37,327 bases of DNA from Phycisphaerales bacterium (lineage in GTDB: Bacteria > Planctomycetota > Phycisphaerae > UBA1845 > Fen-1342). Both the position numbers and the translations under genes were made by a program. The stretch lies in the NCBI GenBank assembly GCA_020427345.1, contig JAGQOO010000005.1, positions 1 to 37,327 on the forward strand, read 5' to 3'. Shown one piece after another: positions 1-7,699 of this stretch. The notes beneath the pieces are model-generated. The model saw only the letters and a program-made list of their open reading frames with translations. It was not told the origin of the DNA and did not search any database. How positions within the stretch are numbered: the first letter of the stretch is position 1; every line of letters begins with the position of its first letter.

Positions 1-92
1 CCTATGGATCCGCAAAGCCCACATTTGAAGAGCTTGAGAAGGTCATGGAAAAGTGTACCGAGAGTTCCCGCTTCCGTGAGGGCATATGGTAG
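1..92 (+). CDS. C-terminal end of an upstream gene, unidentified
   Basis: An open frame enters at the left edge (first full codon at base 3) and stops at TAG 90-92. The visible 29 residues include FEELEKVMEKCTESSRFREG and look like a genuine amphipathic protein end. The stop overlaps the start codon of the next gene (ATG at 86) by 7 bases, so the two are probably translationally coupled. If the next gene is an immunity-like protein, as its sequence hints, this tail could be the end of the matching toxin. That is inference from position only; too little is visible to name a family. Confidence 0.5.
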   Translation, partial: YGSAKPTFEELEKVMEKCTESSRFREGIW

Positions 93-1093
93 ACGCGTGG
101 CTTGAGATACGCCTAGACTTGGATGTGGCGGTTGCAAACTCGCTTCCACACAAGGTAATAGACGTGGCCCTGAACCTCGCACATGTAAGCGCTAGGATTG
201 AGTCAGAGGAGTACCGGCAGCTTGGGGCGATCCGAACGCGTTGCCCGGAGGCGTTCGGAGGCTGGCATATCCGGCGCAAATACTCGGCCAAGGACATTAG
301 GGAAGCGAAGCTCTTTGAAGTGACCCCAAAGTCGTTTGAACCGGCCGGTGAGGACTGCGGTACGGACTACGACTACAGCGCGGCTTGTTCGGTCTGCGAA
401 ACACCCCGCAGACTCAGTGGCCCATTGACACTCGACCTGCGTCGTGCTCCACGCCGCGTCGGACTCGCCTGCACGATCGCGGAAGACGAGATAGTCGTGT
501 CCGAGCACGCCCTTCGTGAGCTTATCAGTGAGAATTGTTTAGGGTTTGATGTCGAGCCTGCCCAACATAAATCGAATGTGGTCCCTCCAATGGACCTGCG
601 CCGCGTTGCGTCGGGACGCGCTCTGCTAAGGCAAGCGCTTAGTCTCGGACTTACCCAGAATCAGGGTTCATTCCATAGGTGGCTCAATTCCGATCCTCAG
701 CACTCGCTCTTTGATGCAGCGTGGGCCGAGTGGACAGCATTGTCAGAGCAAAAGGCCCGTGGGCTCCCAATTCCGCGCTGGTACCGGCTGATCGTCACGT
801 CATCTCCCGTTGACATTGCGCCTGAGACACGAATTGGCAATCACATTCTGGACTCAATACATCCATGGCAACCCTGTCCTTGCAAAAGAACGCTTGGCTT
901 GAATCTGCTCTCGCGACTCGCCCTTCGGGGGTGGGATGGAGCCGATGTGTGTCAAACCAGACAGCGAATCGGCTGTCGGCGAGGGCTATTGATCCCGAAA
1001 TCGCTGCTCCTTCTATCAGCAAGGGCGCGGACTGCACTGCTACGCGCAGGCTGTAAGTCGCTCAAGTGGGAAATCCCGTCGCTCGTTGCATAA
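86..1093 (+). CDS. Hypothetical protein, weakly like double-CXXC immunity proteins (SitI6-type)
   Basis: This 335-residue soluble protein has no signal peptide or membrane segment. A Cys-rich patch lies at residues 91-104 (C91, C101, C104 in ACSVCE). A second lies at 264-266 (CPCKRTLGLNLLS), followed by a segment rich in GLL/PKS-type turns near 299-306 and a short C-terminal strand. From memory this layout resembles the myxobacterial double-CXXCG proteins, some of which are immunity partners of Sit lipoprotein toxins, but the exact CXXCG motifs are not intact. The ATG at 86 has a GTGAGGG stretch just upstream and overlaps the preceding stop. The first 40 residues look less protein-like than the rest, so the true start may lie further in. 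Base composition looks less GC-rich than in the neighbours, which would fit acquired DNA. Confidence 0.5.
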   Translation: MVDAWLEIRLDLDVAVANSLPHKVIDVALNLAHVSARIESEEYRQLGAIRTRCPEAFGGWHIRRKYSAKDIREAKLFEVTPKSFEPAGEDCGTDYDYSAACSVCETPRRLSGPLTLDLRRAPRRVGLACTIAEDEIVVSEHALRELISENCLGFDVEPAQHKSNVVPPMDLRRVASGRALLRQALSLGLTQNQGSFHRWLNSDPQHSLFDAAWAEWTALSEQKARGLPIPRWYRLIVTSSPVDIAPETRIGNHILDSIHPWQPCPCKRTLGLNLLSRLALRGWDGADVCQTRQRIGCRRGLLIPKSLLLLSARARTALLRAGCKSLKWEIPSLVA

Positions 1094-1435
1094 CGCCGGC
1101 CCGTGCTGCGACCGTCGTGCCAGGGCCGCGTAGCAGCCCCTCGACGCGACCGTCAGCCCGTGGCGCGCTTTCGCCGCAGGCGTAAGCATGTGGCGCGCGC
1201 GAACTCCTGACGCGTGACGACGCCGATCCGGCGACGCTGGCGGCGGAAGCCGGGTCGCGACGAACTCGCTTCCAATTCCGAGACGCCGAGTCGATCGGCG
1301 TCGCCTTCACCCGGATCGTCGCAAGCCCGTATCTCGCCGCGGCCGCCCAGGTCAAGTGGGTATAGACAAGTAGTCTATCAACCGGCCAACAGGACCTTGC
1401 TCAACGGGCCCCGGACGCCGCAGGAGGCTGCAGGC
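1094..1435. other. Intergenic stretch with a possible coding remnant
   Basis: No complete gene is convincing here. One short forward frame (1186-1365, ending TAG 1363-1365) translates to a plausible protein tail containing RTRFQFRDAESIGVAFTRIV. It is closed upstream by TAA at 1183 and has no good start codon, so it may be a decayed gene end. The neighbour on the right ends at 1436 reading leftwards, and I see no clear terminator hairpin with a T-run between them. Confidence 0.3.
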
Positions 1436-3238
1436 CTAATCAGTGTCCGCCGGTCCTGCTTTGACGATGTCTGATCGCGACGACACGCCGTTCTCGTTGA
1501 ACGCCTCGATCTGAAAGTAGTGCGGCTTGTCACGATCAAGCGCCCGGAAGTAATAATCGTTGGCGCCGAGCACCATCACGCTCGTGTACAGCTTGCTGGC
1601 ATCCACGCCCGCGTAGATCACGTATCCGGTTGCGGCGTTGACGGTTTGCCACTTCAACCAGGCGTTGCGCGGCTCCGACACGCCGCGAAAAGCGGAGAAG
1701 CCCTCGACAGCCGGCGGCGGATCGCCGTAGCCCGTTCCGAACACACGCAGCCCGCTCAGTGCGAACTTGCCGGTTGGGACGTGGACATTCTCTATGCGAA
1801 CAAAACGCGCGTCGATCGGCTCGGTCAACTCCACATAGTCGTGCGGCGTGTCGGCGACACTGGCGCTCTTGTCGACGATCACGTCCCAATGCTCGCCGTC
1901 GAGCGACGCGAGCAGCCGGTATTGGTGACAAATGCCCGGCCCGGACGCCTTGCCGATGAACGTGGCGTCCTGATCGGCGTAGTTGATCTGAATCGCGCAC
2001 ACGCGCTGACGGGCGCCCAGATCGCTTTCGAACCACTCGCCGGCGCGCGACGTTTTTGCGCTCCAGTATGTCTTGATGTCCTCGTTGACGGCGAAGTTCG
2101 GCGTATGCCCGCCGAGCGTCGACGACGCCCGCGCCGGCCTGGCGTAGTTGAGAATCATCCAACCCGGCCTGCGCGAACCGCTTCGCTTGCCGTCCGCGGG
2201 CGGCGCATACAGCGGAAAGTCGCCATACGCCGTATCGCAGTACATGACCCCGTCGGCGTCGAATCCCGCCGGCCACAATCCGATGCGGCGCTCGAAGTTG
2301 TCCTTCACACCGATGGCGATTGTGGCAACGTGCCACCAGTCGCCGTTATTGCCCTCGAATGACGAGCCGTGTCCGGCCCCGCGCGCGAATCCGCCGGTCT
2401 TGTACGAAAACGGGTTGTGCGCCTGATAGGTAAACGGCCCCAGCGGCTTGTCGCCGACATACACGCCGTCGCCGTAGCCGCTGAATTCGGTTCCCGGCGC
2501 GCCGTATTGCAGGTAGTAGCGGCCGTTGTGCTTGTTCATCCACGCGCCTTCGATGAACGGGCGCAGCCAGGTGTTGTCGTTCGCCTCCCCAAATCGCTCC
2601 CAGCCGTGAATGTCGGGGTGCAGGCCGATCATCTCGCGCGGCTCGCCGATCGGGCGCATCGTGTGGCGATCGACTTCGACGCCGAACAGCGGCTTGCGGT
2701 TATTTGAGCCCCAATACGCGTACACGCGGCCGTCATCTTCAACGAAAAAGGCCGGATCCCACGCTGCCAGCTCGCAGCCCGGAATGAGTTCCGACCAGTC
2801 GTTGACTTTGGGGTTGCGGCTGGTCCAGATCGGGAAGTCGGTCGTGTAGGTAGAGCCGATGACACACAGGGCGTCATTCATGACCCATGCGGCGGGCGCA
2901 CAGAGTTCGTCAAAGACTTTGTGCTGCGGCTTCAGAAAGCGGCGCGTTACGAAGTTCCACGTGACGAGGTCCGGGCTCCACCAATAACCCCATTGGTTCG
3001 TCGAGAACAGGTAATAGTCGCCATGATAGCGCACAATCACCGGGTCGGCGGTCGCGCGGTGCGGCGCCTTCTCGTATGCGCCGGGGATCGGCGTATAGGC
3101 GTAGTCGAGATTCATCGGATTGCAGAACGTGCGCGGGTGGAGTGTGATAGTCGATCGAGAAGCGGGTCTCGTGGCACAGCCGACGAGGCCCGATAGGAAC
3201 GATGCGATCAGAGCGCATGGGATGGTTTTGTTGAGCAT
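1436..3238 (-). CDS. GH43-like glycoside hydrolase lipoprotein with F5/8-type C and fibronectin III domains
   Basis: This 600-residue protein probably attacks arabinose- or xylose-containing polysaccharide at the cell surface. Residues 1-21 form a lipoprotein signal with lipobox LVGC (Cys21). Residues about 40-345 match the five-bladed propeller of family 43. The general-base Asp is D65 (TADPVIVRY), the pKa-modulating Asp is D161 (AAWDPAFFVEDDG), the acid Glu is E230 (RPFIEGAWM), and a GAGHGSSF motif at 287-294 supplies the usual metal-site His. Residues about 365-503 look like a discoidin (F5/8 C) carbohydrate-binding domain (WSAKTSRAGEWFESDLG, then RFVRIENV). Residues 505-595 look like a fibronectin III fold. 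The gene stands alone, and no transporter or second carbohydrate enzyme lies beside it. Substrate is not predictable from sequence inspection. Confidence 0.85.
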   Translation of the reverse strand: MLNKTIPCALIASFLSGLVGCATRPASRSTITLHPRTFCNPMNLDYAYTPIPGAYEKAPHRATADPVIVRYHGDYYLFSTNQWGYWWSPDLVTWNFVTRRFLKPQHKVFDELCAPAAWVMNDALCVIGSTYTTDFPIWTSRNPKVNDWSELIPGCELAAWDPAFFVEDDGRVYAYWGSNNRKPLFGVEVDRHTMRPIGEPREMIGLHPDIHGWERFGEANDNTWLRPFIEGAWMNKHNGRYYLQYGAPGTEFSGYGDGVYVGDKPLGPFTYQAHNPFSYKTGGFARGAGHGSSFEGNNGDWWHVATIAIGVKDNFERRIGLWPAGFDADGVMYCDTAYGDFPLYAPPADGKRSGSRRPGWMILNYARPARASSTLGGHTPNFAVNEDIKTYWSAKTSRAGEWFESDLGARQRVCAIQINYADQDATFIGKASGPGICHQYRLLASLDGEHWDVIVDKSASVADTPHDYVELTEPIDARFVRIENVHVPTGKFALSGLRVFGTGYGDPPPAVEGFSAFRGVSEPRNAWLKWQTVNAATGYVIYAGVDASKLYTSVMVLGANDYYFRALDRDKPHYFQIEAFNENGVSSRSDIVKAGPADTD

Positions 3239-3323
3239 GCGCGGGATCGTACCCGCTGACAGGCGTTTCGCCGACGGCCGCCAGTAGCGCGGTCGGGAGG
3301 TAGGTGAGAAGAAGGTGATTCGG

Positions 3324-3704
3324 ATGAAACGACATGGTGTTTACGCGGCGTTTGTGTTCGGGATTGCGCTGCCGGCGATGGAGACGGTGCGGCGCGGGAC
3401 GGACTTCAGCGACATTCCCGCGTACATCGACGATTACATCGCGGGTGGATTGCTGCTGTTTGCCGCGTGGTCACGTCTGCGCGGGAAGCCGGCCGGCGCC
3501 GCGCTGCTGATCGCGGCGTGGGGGATCGTCTGCGGAGGCGGTTACTACAGCTTTTTCGGGCAGCTTCGACATCTCCACGACGCGGATCCATCGGGATTGC
3601 CGGGCGTCGTAGTGTTGGCGGTGAAAGGCGCGTTGTTCGCGATCGCGATAATGTGCCTGCTGTTGTCAGTCAGCGCTGTTGCTGAACGGGACATGGTCCC
3701 CTAG
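3324..3704 (+). CDS. Small integral membrane protein, unknown function
   Basis: A 126-residue hydrophobic protein with about four predicted membrane segments (roughly residues 5-20, 38-52, 57-75 and 96-118 of the ATG form). I recognise no family. I prefer ATG 3324 over the in-frame GTG at 3315 because AAGGTG at 3312-3317 gives a Shine-Dalgarno six bases from the ATG. The gene is divergent from the GH43-like gene and convergent with the Spy-like gene, sharing the palindromic CTAG at 3701-3704 as stop codon for both strands. The short divergent gap 3239-3323 must hold the promoters of both divergent genes, but I see no strong consensus there. Confidence 0.6.
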   Translation: MKRHGVYAAFVFGIALPAMETVRRGTDFSDIPAYIDDYIAGGLLLFAAWSRLRGKPAGAALLIAAWGIVCGGGYYSFFGQLRHLHDADPSGLPGVVVLAVKGALFAIAIMCLLLSVSAVAERDMVP

Positions 3705-4216
3705 GGCGGCCCGTGCCCGCGGCCTGATCGCCTCCCACCAGGACCGCGCCCCGCGCCGGCCCCGGCCGCCCCGTGTCGCCAGCGATAGCCGCCCGCCTCG
3801 CGCACGCCGCGCGCGCAGCGGATGAACAGCGTTGCCCGCTGGGCGTCGGTCAGGTGTGGGCGAATGGCGAGCAGATAACCGGCGATGTGTCGCTCCAACT
3901 TGTCATGCGCGACGATCACTTTTTCGACCTGGCCCTGGATGTCCTCATCGGAGGCGGACATATCCTCGAACATCGTCGCCAGCCGCTCGCGCTCCCGCGC
4001 CAACTCCGCCTCGAGCGTCGCTCGTTGCGCGTCGAAGTCGGCGTCGACCTCGGCCAGCGACTCCATCTGTCGCGGCGACAGCAGCAGCCACGCGCCGAGC
4101 GCCTCATGGGCTGACATCTCGGTCCGGTTCGCATTCGACTGCCACGCGCCGGCGGCGATCAAACCGCCAGATACGCCGATCGTCGCGACCGCGAGTAGTT
4201 TGAGGTTGACTTTCAT
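3701..4216 (-). CDS. Spy/CpxP/CnrX-like periplasmic protein
   Basis: A 171-residue protein with an N-terminal membrane anchor or uncleaved signal (residues 5-24), then a highly charged, mostly helical domain. Two LTxxQ-like motifs are visible (LSPRQ 46-50 and LTDAQR 122-127), the hallmark of the Spy/CpxP/CnrX/ZraP group of periplasmic chaperones and metal or stress sensors. The last 25 residues are an unusual Gly/Arg-rich tail. Its ATG overlaps the anti-sigma stop (ATGA, 4213-4216), so it is translationally coupled as the third gene of a sigma/anti-sigma/Spy-like set. By analogy with CnrYXH it may sense an envelope signal for the anti-sigma factor; the sensor role is inferred from context. 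Confidence 0.65.
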   Translation of the reverse strand: MKVNLKLLAVATIGVSGGLIAAGAWQSNANRTEMSAHEALGAWLLLSPRQMESLAEVDADFDAQRATLEAELARERERLATMFEDMSASDEDIQGQVEKVIVAHDKLERHIAGYLLAIRPHLTDAQRATLFIRCARGVREAGGYRWRHGAAGAGAGRGPGGRRSGRGHGPP

Positions 4217-4668
4217 TGCGTCCCCTCCGCGTCAGGCGCGGGCAGGATGTCGTTCAACAGCCCCGTTGACGATGGGTCTTCAATCAGGCCGAATCCGATC
4301 GCATCGAGTGCTGCGTCGGCGGTGATCTGCGCCGGGGCGATCGACCGGCCAACTCCGGCCAGGCGCCCGGCTCCGAAGCCGAGGCCGACCGAAATGACCA
4401 GGACGGCGGCGGCGCGGCCTAGCCCGGCGAGCATGGCCCAAGGGAGCCGCAATGTGGCGCGACGGTCGAGCGCCTGCTCGATCGCGAGCCACATATCGAC
4501 ATTGGGGCCGACGTCCCAGGCGTCGAGCGCCGCGTGGACCTCGCGTTGTCGAGCTAGCGCGGCGGCACAGTCAGTGCAGGAGGCCAGATGCGCGGCCACA
4601 TCATCGGGGCGCCTTACCGGTTCGCCTGAGGCCAGTCGAATCAGATCCAGTTCACTCACGTGCTTCAT
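4213..4668 (-). CDS. Membrane-anchored zinc-finger anti-sigma factor
   Basis: A 151-residue protein. The N-terminal half carries the ZAS zinc-binding pattern H27-x3-C31-x2-C34 (AAHLASCTDCAAAL), which in this family binds the cognate ECF sigma factor in the cytoplasm. One membrane segment follows at about residues 78-106, then a short outer domain with no recognised fold. GAGGGA about eight bases upstream of the ATG serves as ribosome site. It lies 68 bases behind the sigma factor gene and overlaps the Spy-like gene by four bases, so the three form one operon. Confidence 0.85.
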   Translation of the reverse strand: MKHVSELDLIRLASGEPVRRPDDVAAHLASCTDCAAALARQREVHAALDAWDVGPNVDMWLAIEQALDRRATLRLPWAMLAGLGRAAAVLVISVGLGFGAGRLAGVGRSIAPAQITADAALDAIGFGLIEDPSSTGLLNDILPAPDAEGTQ

Positions 4669-4736
4669 GGTTTTCGTCCCTCAACCGGTTGAACGATCGC
4701 CGGCCCGGCGACCTGCGGTGATTTTCGATTTTTTTC

Positions 4737-5282
4737 TTACGTCCGCTCCGTGCTGGTCAGCGATCCGCGTAACGTGGCGTACGCTCGCACCAGGCAGGAT
4801 TCGACTGCGGACTGGCTCCAGCCGGTCGCGGCGGCGATGTCCGCGTGGCTCATGCCGTGATATCGATGCAGCACCAGTGCCAGTCGCTGCCGCTCGGGCA
4901 GGGCGGCGACGGCTTGGCGGACGGTTTCGCGCAATTCGGCGCCTTCCAGCCCGACAGACGCCGGTTCGTCCATGGCATCGGTCGGGGCCGGCCGGGGAGC
5001 GCGGCGGGCGCGGCGGCGCTGGTCCCACGACAGGTTTGCCACAATTCGGTATAGCCATGTTGTAAATCGGGCGGTCGGCTGATACGCGGCGGCGCTGCGC
5101 ATCACGCGCAAGAACGTCTCCTGACACACGTCCTCGGCCAGAATCGCGTCGCCGAGAAAGCGCGTCGCGAGCGCAAGAACGCGCTCCTGATGGCGGCGCA
5201 CAAGATCGCCAAGTGCGGCGCGATCACCCTGCGCGACCCGGCGCATCAGTTGTTGATCGACATCGTCCTGATCGGGCGGCAT
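4737..5282 (-). CDS. ECF-family RNA polymerase sigma factor
   Basis: A 181-residue protein with the two standard ECF domains. Sigma-2 lies at about residues 21-95, with region 2.2 as DVCQETFLRV (51-60) and region 2.4 as FTTWLYRIVANLSWDQRRR (from 73). Sigma-4 lies at about 116-174, with helix-turn-helix MSHADIAAATGWSQSAVES (144-162). I chose the ATG at 5282 (MPPDQDD) because the family normally starts close to sigma-2; a longer frame to 5381 and an ATG at 5288 also exist. It heads an operon with its zinc-finger anti-sigma factor and a Spy-like protein, which suggests an envelope or metal stress regulon. The divergent DUF2202 gene is a candidate target because the two share the upstream region 5283-5472. 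Confidence 0.9.
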   Translation of the reverse strand: MPPDQDDVDQQLMRRVAQGDRAALGDLVRRHQERVLALATRFLGDAILAEDVCQETFLRVMRSAAAYQPTARFTTWLYRIVANLSWDQRRRARRAPRPAPTDAMDEPASVGLEGAELRETVRQAVAALPERQRLALVLHRYHGMSHADIAAATGWSQSAVESCLVRAYATLRGSLTSTERT

Positions 5283-5472
5283 GAACATCTCAAAAGAAAA
5301 CTGAAACGCGTCCGCAGGCCCCGCGCTTGGCCGGCGTTCAACCAGTGTAGTGAGGTTGCTCAGCGGAAGCACGACGAGCAACCGCCGGCGGAAGGGCGGA
5401 TGGCTGCGAACAGCCGTTGCCGGTTAGTGAGTGAGGCGCGCTATCGCGCGCGGTGAATCAAGGAGGCTGCTG

Positions 5473-6174
5473 ATGTTCACAAAACGCACAATCATGGCGA
5501 CGATGACGGGACTGGTGACGTTGGCCTCAACCCTGATGGCGCAGGCGCCGCAACAGCGTCCGCTGAGTCCGGCGGAGCGCCAGGATCTGCTATACATGCG
5601 GGAGGAGGAGAAGTTGGCCCGCGATGTCTACCTGGCCATGCTCGAGCGCTGGGAGGTCCGCATTTTCGAGAACATCAGCCAGTCAGAGCAACGGCACATG
5701 GACGCGCTCGGTGGTCTGATCGAACGCTACGGGCTGACCGATCCGGTAACGGACATCACGCCGGGCGTGTTCACGAATCCCGATTTGGCGGCGCTGTATG
5801 ACGAACTGGTGGCCCGCGGCTCAGCGAGTCTTGCCGAGGCGCTTCAGGTGGGCGCCTTCATTGAGGACCTCGACATCGTTGATCTGCGCGAGGCGATGTT
5901 GCGCTCGCGGCATACCGACATTACGCAGGCGTATGACGATCTTGAGTCGGGCTCGTGCAACCACCTGCGGGCGTTTGTGCGGCAGATCACGAACCTTGGC
6001 GGGACCTATACGCCGGAGTTCCTGACGCTGGCGGAATACGAGGCGATATTGAACGGGACCGAGGCCGGGTCCGGTCAAAGGAAAGCCAACGCAGAGCGCG
6101 CTGCGTGTGACGGCGCGTGTCGACGGCAACTGTGTGGACAGGGGCGCGGCTGTGCGCGTAAGGCTCGTAAGTAG
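5473..6174 (+). CDS. Exported DUF2202 ferritin-like protein with Cys-rich tail
   Basis: A 233-residue protein. Residues 1-24 are a signal peptide ending near MAQA. Residues about 30-195 match DUF2202, a four-helix ferritin-like fold. Candidate metal ligands are the EEE run at 44-46, E72 and H75 (SEQRHMDALG), E131 and H164 (SCNHLRAF). The last 25 residues are basic and carry four cysteines (212, 216, 221, 227), which is not part of the core domain and could bind metal or form disulfides. A perfect AGGAGG at 5461-5466 six bases before the ATG fixes the start. The gene is divergent from the ECF sigma operon and ends at a strong terminator. Biochemical role is unproven for the family. Confidence 0.8.
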   Translation: MFTKRTIMATMTGLVTLASTLMAQAPQQRPLSPAERQDLLYMREEEKLARDVYLAMLERWEVRIFENISQSEQRHMDALGGLIERYGLTDPVTDITPGVFTNPDLAALYDELVARGSASLAEALQVGAFIEDLDIVDLREAMLRSRHTDITQAYDDLESGSCNHLRAFVRQITNLGGTYTPEFLTLAEYEAILNGTEAGSGQRKANAERAACDGACRRQLCGQGRGCARKARK

Positions 6175-6219
6175 CTTTAGTCGTGACGCGTCGCGATCGC
6201 GATGATTGAGCCATTAGCG

Positions 6220-6249
6220 GGGCCGACTGGGATGTCGGCCCTTTTCTTT
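6220..6249 (+). terminator. Rho-independent terminator after the DUF2202 gene
   Basis: An 8-bp GC-rich stem (GGGCCGAC, 6220-6227, with GTCGGCCC, 6234-6241) encloses a 6-base loop and is followed directly by TTTTCTTT. It lies 45 bases after the DUF2202 stop. The T-run is only on the plus-strand side, so it should act mainly on forward transcripts. Confidence 0.88.
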
Positions 6250-6273
6250 GCGCGAGACGAAAATGACGCCGCG

Positions 6274-6765
6274 TCAGGGCGGGCTGGCTTCCTTCGCGGC
6301 CTTCGGACGATTCTCCGCCGCGACGCGCAGCAGCAGGATCGTGAACTCCTTGGCGGACGGCTCGCTGGAGGGCCAGCGGACGAGGCGGACTTTGTCGCCT
6401 TTCGTGTCTCGGGCGTTGCCAAATTCGTCCACGGTCAATCCGTCGAGTTGGGCGCCCCAGTTGATCTTGAACGGCTCCAGCGACGGGATCCACAGGCCTT
6501 TGTCGCCGTGCGTTGGTTTGCGATACTTCGTTTGCTCCGGCGAGAGGATGCGAACGCCCTGCGGCCCGGTTTCGACAAACGGGGAGGCCTCAAACTCTTC
6601 CTGGGATTGCGGGAACCGGCCCTCGTTCTTTTCGAGGAAGTAGATGAGGCCGGTGACGACGTCCTCGACTTGGACGAGTTCCCCACGATAGCGACCGGCG
6701 AGCACGACGCCGGCGACAATGCTGACGGCAAGGCAGATTCCGACGACGATCAGTCCACTCCGCAT
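6274..6765 (-). CDS. Single-pass membrane-anchored protein, unknown function
   Basis: A 163-residue protein with one N-terminal membrane segment (residues 5-24) and a hydrophilic outer domain. The segment FLEKNEGRFPQSQEEFEAS looks like the start of the periplasmic domain of pilin- or pseudopilin-like anchored proteins, but I see no prepilin peptidase site and no further family signature. AAGGAA about eight bases upstream supports the ATG at 6765. It is convergent with the DUF2202 gene and appears monocistronic. Its upstream region holds the REP-like hairpins. Confidence 0.6.
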   Translation of the reverse strand: MRSGLIVVGICLAVSIVAGVVLAGRYRGELVQVEDVVTGLIYFLEKNEGRFPQSQEEFEASPFVETGPQGVRILSPEQTKYRKPTHGDKGLWIPSLEPFKINWGAQLDGLTVDEFGNARDTKGDKVRLVRWPSSEPSAKEFTILLLRVAAENRPKAAKEASPP

Positions 6766-6817
6766 GAATCAGATTCCTTTTTGAGTATTCCGCAGAGTGT
6801 ACGCGAAAGCGGCGCGT

Positions 6818-6896
6818 CGGCCCTCCGGGCCGGTCGTTTGCAGACTACAACCCGGGGGTTGAAACCCCCGGCAAGCGTCGTTCGCCCTTCGGGCGA
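6818..6896. repeat. Cluster of three REP-like palindromes
   Basis: Three perfect inverted repeats stand within 79 bases. They are CGGCCC-TCC-GGGCCG (6818-6832), CCGGGGGTT-GA-AACCCCCGG (6852-6871) and TCGCCC-TTC-GGGCGA (6882-6896). None is followed by a T-run. Extragenic GC-rich hairpins of this type are typical of REP elements mobilised by RAYT (Y1) transposases in Planctomycetota and other bacteria. No transposase is present here, so this would be a non-autonomous copy. The rest of 6766-7059 shows no gene. Confidence 0.55.
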
Positions 6897-7059
6897 TTGC
6901 GCCGCCAACCGCTGCCTGATCCTACCGCTTTGTTCGGCGATCTGTTGATGCGCCGAGTTTGCGTCTAACGCCCAACGTCTGATGTCGGGCCTTGCGCTGA
7001 CTATGCGGTTCGCGCCAAAACCGCGATACTGCCGAGCCGGTTCATGATTGGAGGGCAGA

Positions 7060-7644
7060 ATGTCTGAGACGCCGTTGATCGACATGCCATTGCGGGGATT
7101 TCTGGAACGCCTGGGCTCGGTCGAGCCGACGCCGGGTGGCGGGGCGGCGGCGGCGCTGGCCGGGGCGATGGGGGCGTCGCTCGGGCGGATGGTGTGCGAA
7201 CTGACGCGCGGGCCGCGCTTCGCGCCCGTTGCCGAGCAGATCGACCAGCTGGCGGACCAGTTCGGGCGAACGGCGGCGGTCCTGCGGCGGCTCGTCGATG
7301 AAGACGCGTATGCGTATCAGGGGCTGAGCGCGGCGCTCAAACTGCCGAAGGATGACGCGACCCGCGCGGCGCGCCTGCGCGAGTCGGCGACGCTCGCCGC
7401 CAGCGTGCCGCTTCAGGTGGCGGTGTTGAGCCGCGCGACGATCGGCGACATCGAACGCCTGCGGCCGATCGCGAACCCGAATCTGACGGCGGATGTGACC
7501 AGCGCGGCGGCGCTATCGCATGCGGCGATTGTCGCGGCCTGCGCGAACGTCGAGGCGAATCTGCCATTTGTGGACGACGCGCTGCGGCCGAAACTGGCGG
7601 CGGAACTGGCGGGCCTTGTCGCATTCGCCAATGAGGCCCGGTAG
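7060..7644 (+). CDS. Cyclodeaminase/cyclohydrolase (FTCD_C fold) family protein
   Basis: A 194-residue, all-helical cytoplasmic protein. The diagnostic PTPGGGAAAALAGAMGASL motif is at residues 24-42, and a second conserved stretch PNLTADVTSAAAL lies near the C-terminus. The length equals the stand-alone formimidoyltetrahydrofolate cyclodeaminase / methenyltetrahydrofolate cyclohydrolase (FchA-like) family, so a role in one-carbon folate metabolism is likely, although no other folate gene is nearby. GGAGG at 7050-7054 sits six bases before ATG 7060 and decides the start over the upstream TTG at 7048. TerC follows after 55 bases on the same strand. Confidence 0.82.
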   Translation: MSETPLIDMPLRGFLERLGSVEPTPGGGAAAALAGAMGASLGRMVCELTRGPRFAPVAEQIDQLADQFGRTAAVLRRLVDEDAYAYQGLSAALKLPKDDATRAARLRESATLAASVPLQVAVLSRATIGDIERLRPIANPNLTADVTSAAALSHAAIVAACANVEANLPFVDDALRPKLAAELAGLVAFANEAR

Positions 7645-7699
7645 GGTCCGTCACGACCTCCCCAAGCAAAACACGCGACTGTTCGCGAATGAGAGTGAT

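Noticed and set aside
1520-2362. Plus-strand frame of about 280 codons inside the GH43-like gene
   Set aside because: Antisense shadow; the minus-strand translation carries the catalytic residues and lipobox.
4728-4736. T-run at the sigma factor end as a terminator
   Set aside because: The run lies on the plus strand just inside the end of the minus-strand sigma gene, so it is an A-run for that operon, and the following anti-sigma gene belongs to the same transcript.
5437-5452. GCGCGC/GCGCGC palindrome before the DUF2202 gene as an operator
   Set aside because: Simple alternating GC sequence is expected by chance in this composition; no second copy or known site matches.
6766-7059. tRNA or small RNA gene in the intergenic region with hairpins
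   Set aside because: No cloverleaf, T-loop or CCA-like end can be formed; the three hairpins are separate and better explained as REP-like.
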